NCBI RefSeq assembly: GCF_900109145.1
Contig: NZ_FNYY01000007.1
Coordinates: forward strand, 124,001-188,000
DNA length: 64,000 nucleotides
Origin: Marinovum algicola
Lineage (GTDB): Bacteria; Pseudomonadota; Alphaproteobacteria; Rhodobacterales; Rhodobacteraceae
Direction: 5' to 3'
Shown piece after piece: positions 61,046 to 64,000 of the stretch. The notes beneath the pieces were generated by a model. It was not told where the DNA came from. It worked only from the letters and a program-made list of their open reading frames with translations, and made no database searches. Each line of letters opens with the position of its first letter. Positions within the stretch are counted from its first letter, which is position 1. The position numbers and the translations under genes are program-made.

Positions 61046-63150
61046 TCCGAAACCTCTTTGCTCAGGACAAAGGCCGCCACCGAATTCGCCGCCACGCGGG
61101 TGCGCCGCACCGGCATCACCACCGCTGACTGCTCGGCCTGCGAGGTGTCGATCTCGCGCACCCATTGGCGGCGTCCGGGATCGGGCAGGACAAGCACCTC
61201 GGTCCGCGCCTCACGGTTGAAGGCCAGAAGGATGGTGTCGTCCATGGCGTCGCCCAGGGGATGTTCGGCACAACCGCGCAGCACCAGGCAGAGGCTCGAC
61301 AGCCCCGGATCGCGCCAGTTCAGCGGCCCGCCGTCAAAGCCCATCCAGGCCACGTCGCGTTCGCCGTCGCTGGCGCGTTTGGCACCATGCAGAAAGCATT
61401 TCTGCCGCACCAGCGGGTGCGCCTTGCGGAAATTGGTCAGCGTTGCGGTAAAGGCGATCTGTTCCTGGTCGAGCTTGTCCCAGTCGATCCAGGTGGTCGG
61501 ATTGTCCTGGCAATAGGCGTTGTTGTTGCCGCCCTGCGAATGGCCGCCCTCGTCGCCGGCCAGCATCATCGGCGTGCCCTGTGACAGCATGACCGTGGCG
61601 AGGATATTGCGCTGCCGCCGCTTGCGCCCGGCCAGGATCATCGGGTCGTCGGTCTCGCCTTCGACGCCGAAATTGTCGGAATGGTTGGCGTGGTGGCCGT
61701 CGTGGTTGTGCTCGCCATTGGCTTCGTTGTGGCGTTCGACATAGGCGGTGGTGTCGGCCAGCGTGAAACCGTCATGCGCGGCGGCGAAATTCACCGAGGA
61801 CCAGGCCCGCCGCCCACGCTGATCGAAGAGATCGGCCGACCCCAGCAGCGCCGATCCCAAATCCTGGGCGCTGTGGCCGTCACCGCGCCAGAAACGGCGC
61901 ACGGTGTCGCGGTAGCGGTCATTCCACTCGGCAAAGATCGGCGGGAAATTCCCGAGCTGATAGCCGCCGGGGCCAATGTCCCAGGGCTCGGCGATCATCT
62001 TGACCCCGGCCAGCACCGGATCCTGCCGCAGCGCGGTCAGGAAGGAACCATGCTGATCGAAACCCTGCCGCCCCCGACAGAGCGTGGTGGCCAGATCGAA
62101 GCGAAAGCCGTCGACGCCCATCGCCTGGACCCAGAACCGCAGGCTGTCCATGATCATCCGCAGCACGAAGGGATGGGTGGTATCCAGCGTGTTGCCGCAG
62201 CCGGTGTCATTGACGTAGTACCGCGGCTGACCGTCGAGCAGGCGGTAATAGGCGGCGTTGTCGAAGCCCTTGAACGACAGTGTCGGCCCAAGCTGATCGC
62301 CCTCGGCGGAATGGTTGTAGACCACGTCGAGGATGACCTCGATCCCGGCTTTGTGGAACCTCTCGACCATGGCGCGGAACCCGGCCACCCCCTTGGGCCC
62401 GAAATAGCGCGGCTCGGGCGCAAAAAAGCCAATGGTGTTGTAGCCCCAGTAATTCACCAGCCCCTTGTCGCGCAGCATCGGCTCGGATTTCAGCGCCTGC
62501 ACCGGCAGAAGCTCCACCGCCGCGACGCCCAGCCGGGTCAGATGGTCGAGCATCGCGTCGGAGGCCATGCCGTCATAGGTGCCGCGCAAGTCTTCCTCGA
62601 CGCCCTTGTTCAGCATGGTGGCGCCCTTGACATGGGCCTCGTAGATCAGCCCGCCGTCATGGCCGCAGGTCAGCGTCCTTGCGTCGAGCGGGAACAGCGC
62701 CGGATCGGAGACCACAGATTTCGGCACATGCGGTGCGCTGTCGCTGGCGGAAAAGCTCAGGTCGTCACCGCCGCCCGCCGCGTCATAGCCATAGGTGGCG
62801 TCATGGTCGGAAAAGGCGCCGCGCAGCTCGCGGGTATAGGGATCGATCAACAGCTTGTTGGCATTGAAGCGGTGGCCGCGCGACGGTTCGTACGGGCCGT
62901 CGACGCGGTAGCCGTAAAGCGTGCCTGGCACCAGCCCCGGCACATAGCCGTGCCAAACCGCGCCGTTGCGCTCGGGCAGGTCGACGCGGTGTTCCTCGCG
63001 CCGTCCGTCGGGCGAGAACAGGCACAGGGTGATCCGGGTGGCATTTTCGGAAAAGACCGCAAAGTTGGTGCCTTCGCCGTCGAAATGCGCCCCGAGTTGA
63101 TGCGAGCGGCCCGGACGGATTTCGACCGTCATCGGCGCACGGGTGTTCAT
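61042..63150 (-). CDS. glgX: glycogen debranching enzyme GlgX
   Basis: A 702-residue GH13 enzyme that cuts alpha-1,6 branches from glycogen. An N-terminal CBM48 domain (about 12-110) precedes the barrel. GFRFDLATTL holds the nucleophile Asp, IAEPWDIG the acid/base Glu, and FAAHDGFTLADT another conserved His-Asp. Length is that of GlgX. Both ends overlap neighbours by four bases (glgA upstream, malQ downstream). Confidence 0.95.
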
Positions 63151-64000
63151 TCGCTCAGAACCTCTTTGTACAGATCGGCATAGGCGCGGGCCGAGCTGTC
63201 CCAGCCCACTTCCTGAGACATAGCGGCGCGCTGCATGCTCTGCCAGTCATCGGTGCTGGCATAAGTGCGAATGGCGCGGTCGAGCGCCTCGGTGACACCC
63301 GCGACCCCGACGTCATCAAACAGGAAGCCGGTCGCGGTCTTTGCCCGCAGTGCGGCCAGGTTGCCGTCGATCACCGTGTCGGCCAGGCCACCGGTGCGGG
63401 CCACCACCGGCAAGGTGCCATAGCGCAAGCCGTAAAGCTGGGTCAGGCCGCAAGGCTCGAAGCGCGACGGGATCAAGATGGCATCGCTGCCCCCTTGCAG
63501 CAGATGCGAAAAGCCTTCGTCATAGCCGATGTGGCAGCCGACCTTGCCGGGATGCGCTTCGGCCGCGCTGCGGAACGCGGCCTCGAGCTCCGGCGCGCCG
63601 GAACCCAGTACCGCGAGCTGGCCGCCGTTGGCGACAAGATGCGGAATGGCCTCGGCCAGCGCATCCAGCCCTTTTTGCTCGGTCAACCGGCTGATGACGC
63701 AGAACAGCGGTCCCTTGTGGGCCGGATCGAGGCCGAGGCGGGTGCAGATTTCGGCGCGGTTGGCCGCCTTGCCGGCGAGGCTGTCGGCGTCATAGTTGCG
63801 GGCCAGTGCCGGGTCGGTCGCCGGGTTCCAGACGTCGGTGTCGATGCCGTTGAGAATGCCCGAGAGCACCGACTGCCGGGCGCTCAGCACGCCTTCGAGC
63901 CCCATGCCGAACCGCGGCGTCAGGATCTCGCGGGCATAGGTCGGGCTGACGGTGTTGATGCGGTCGGCATAGACCAGCCCGGCCTTTAGAAAGGAAATGT
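63147..64000 (-). CDS. glgA: glycogen synthase, C-terminal part (5' end outside the window)
   Basis: The frame is open to the window edge; about 284 residues are visible. This is the GT5 glycogen synthase that elongates glucan from ADP-glucose. VSPTYAREILTP and GILNGIDTDVWNPATD are typical GlgA motifs. The GT-B C-terminal domain shows SRLTEQKGLDALAEAIP, and IPSRFEPCGLTQLYGLRYGTLPVVARTGGLADTV covers the E-X7-E-like sugar-nucleotide site. It starts the visible operon glgA-glgX-malQ-pgm. Confidence 0.95.
   Translation of the reverse strand, partial: ISFLKAGLVYADRINTVSPTYAREILTPRFGMGLEGVLSARQSVLSGILNGIDTDVWNPATDPALARNYDADSLAGKAANRAEICTRLGLDPAHKGPLFCVISRLTEQKGLDALAEAIPHLVANGGQLAVLGSGAPELEAAFRSAAEAHPGKVGCHIGYDEGFSHLLQGGSDAILIPSRFEPCGLTQLYGLRYGTLPVVARTGGLADTVIDGNLAALRAKTATGFLFDDVGVAGVTEALDRAIRTYASTDDWQSMQRAAMSQEVGWDSSARAYADLYKEVLSE

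Overview
The window is GC-rich chromosomal DNA with very little space between genes. It most likely comes from an alphaproteobacterium of the Rhodobacteraceae (Roseobacter group). The evidence is two TRAP transporters, an Entner-Doudoroff edd-eda pair, a bacterial leucyl/arginyl-transferase (Bpt), the alphaproteobacterial DUF2852 family, an RSP_2648-type PIN protein, and a DMSP lyase of the DddP type. That lyase matches the marine Roseobacter enzyme in length and in all six metal ligands. No phage, insertion sequence, integrase or CRISPR array was seen; the window reads as core chromosome with a few accessory genes.

Layout. 1-5.7 kb: end of a long-form TRAP large permease, a coupled lipid kinase and metallophosphoesterase pair, Bpt, and small membrane proteins (RDD, DUF2852). 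5.7-13.4 kb: YbaK deacylase, GlnE with a coupled small protein, eda and edd, and an rRNA methyltransferase. 13.4-17.6 kb: PIN protein, M48 peptidase, DedA and a small membrane protein, a Hint-domain protein and an HD hydrolase. 17.9-21.1 kb: a complete dctPQM TRAP operon. 21.2-28.9 kb: TpiA, a 2OG-Fe(II) oxygenase, DddP, a HesB/acetyltransferase/SufT operon, NfeD and stomatin, and a RimB-like protease fused to RimK. 29-36.5 kb: Tgt, fatty acid desaturase, extensin-like protein, a putative methyltransferase, Lon and tRNA-Val(CAC). 36.6-40.8 kb: LuxR regulator, hydroxypyruvate isomerase-like protein, FolD and PurU. 40.8-46.6 kb: a tightly coupled five-gene catabolic operon divergent from a LysR regulator. 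46.7-51.9 kb: a 1,715-residue secreted multidomain protein. 51.9-57.1 kb: DadA-like oxidoreductase, small GNAT protein, DEAD-box helicase with a structured leader, TolB-like protein and aldo/keto reductase. 57.4-64 kb: glycogen operon glgA-glgX-malQ-pgm.

Genes that work together. The glycogen operon is joined by short overlaps. The dctPQM genes form one importer, with two strong hairpins between dctP and dctQ that share interchangeable arms. FolD and PurU handle folate-bound one-carbon units. Edd and Eda are the two dedicated Entner-Doudoroff steps, under a LacI-type operator.

The best candidate for an undescribed system is the LysR-controlled operon at 40,820-45,606. It holds a PF06684-type protein, an alpha/beta hydrolase, a flavin reductase with an extra degenerate Nudix-like domain, a luciferase-like monooxygenase and an aldehyde dehydrogenase. 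Its layout resembles the Rut uracil pathway, but the genes are not the Rut genes. Next in interest are the reader-visible operator pairs before the DUF2852 gene and dctP, the helicase leader structure and the RimB-RimK fusion.
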